Of a stretch of 42,069 bases of DNA, positions 41,748 to 42,069 are shown in pieces (the stretch's first letter is position 1; each line of letters starts with the position of its first letter). This DNA comes from Actinobacteria bacterium Ga0077560. GTDB taxonomy: Bacteria > Actinomycetota > Thermoleophilia > Miltoncostaeales > Miltoncostaeaceae. The stretch is taken from contig LNFL01000101.1 in NCBI GenBank assembly GCA_001464275.1, positions 1 through 42,069 of the forward strand, given 5' to 3'. The notes under the pieces are model-generated. The model did no database searches, had not been told where the DNA came from, and saw only the letters and a list, made by a program, of their open reading frames with translations. The position numbers were made by a program, and so were the translations under genes.

Positions 41748-42069
41748 TCAGGCCCGGATCAGCTCCACCAGCGCGTTGTAGTCGGGCACGCCGCTCTCGG
41801 GATCCCGCACGCCCGCGCGCAGCAGCGGGTTGCACTCCGGGAAGAACATCTGCACGTTGCCCGGCCGCATCTTCGCGATGTGTGCCTTCACCCGCACCTC
41901 CCCGGCGGCGGATCGCACCAGCAGGGCATCGCCCTCGGCCACGCCGAGGCGCGCGGCGTCCTCGGCCGACAGGAACAGGGCGTCCCGGTACGCGCCGGTG
42001 AGCGGGTCCTTCTCCTTGAACACCATGCTGTTGAACTGCTTGCCGCGGCGGGTGGAGAGGATGTACCGG
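41748..42069 (-). CDS. Molybdopterin oxidoreductase, C-terminal fragment (formate dehydrogenase-like)
   Basis: The last ~107 codons of a minus-strand gene that continues past the window end. The sequence RYILSTRRGKQFNSMV, then LFLSAEDAARLGVAEGDALL and RPGNVQMFFPECNPLL, is the molybdopterin dinucleotide-binding domain (PF01568) of large Mo/W enzymes such as FdhA-type formate dehydrogenases. The ATG at 42026 is internal. Substrate cannot be fixed from this fragment, and the iron-sulfur and active-site regions are outside the window. Confidence 0.88.
   Translation of the reverse strand, partial: RYILSTRRGKQFNSMVFKEKDPLTGAYRDALFLSAEDAARLGVAEGDALLVRSAAGEVRVKAHIAKMRPGNVQMFFPECNPLLRAGVRDPESGVPDYNALVELIRA

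Overview
The window is 42 kb of very GC-rich, densely packed bacterial DNA. GTG starts, ATGA/GTGA gene overlaps, promoters of the TANNNT type right next to start codons, an F420-dependent NADP reductase, methylmalonyl-CoA mutase with MeaB, and a pdxS-pdxT-yebC-ruvC-ruvA-ruvB block together suggest a member of the Actinomycetota. A deep branch such as Thermoleophilia is my inference; no rRNA or other taxonomic marker is present to settle it.

Layout. 1-6 kb: the 3' part of a PcrA/UvrD helicase, folD and an F420:NADP oxidoreductase, then a minus-strand metallopeptidase/nitroreductase pair and an FtsH-like protease. 6-9.6 kb: a minus-strand thiamine operon (TPP riboswitch, thiL, then ATPase, permease and lipoprotein of a pyrimidine-precursor ABC transporter). 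9.7-12.5 kb: a lone cheW, an AI-2E-family membrane protein, a DUF4097-like anchored protein, and a small gene whose start codon lies inside a perfect LexA-type SOS box and whose product carries a beta-clamp-binding motif. 12.5-15.1 kb: a DUF2283-like protein and a TetR/MFS pair divergent around two matching operators. 15.2-18.4 kb: methylmalonyl-CoA mutase and meaB. 18.4-23.5 kb: a secreted DUF11 protein, ArsR plus an MMPL transporter, and an RCK potassium channel with an unusual filter. 23.6-28.7 kb: a LysM/transglycosylase, then a minus-strand group of a GH18 hydrolase, a tiny exported protein and a hyaluronan/chitin-synthase-like glycosyltransferase with a possible structured 5' leader. 28.7-33 kb: a membrane protein, LigD (phosphoesterase-ligase-polymerase), a lipoprotein and an RpiR regulator. 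33-37.5 kb: PLP synthase and Holliday-junction genes, with yebC disrupted. 37.6-42 kb: a Fic protein, a disrupted FKBP isomerase, two adjacent genes built from three copies of one four-cysteine module, and the C-terminus of a molybdopterin oxidoreductase.

The most striking non-coding signal is a family of 12-bp palindromes (GTNCAATTGNAC) placed exactly 20 bp apart in groups of two or three. Five groups lie in one convergent intergenic gap and two in another. The best candidate for an undescribed protein-level system is the SOS-box/clamp-motif small protein. Two conserved genes (yebC and the FKBP) carry short out-of-frame internal deletions; these are either real pseudogenes or errors in the sequence.
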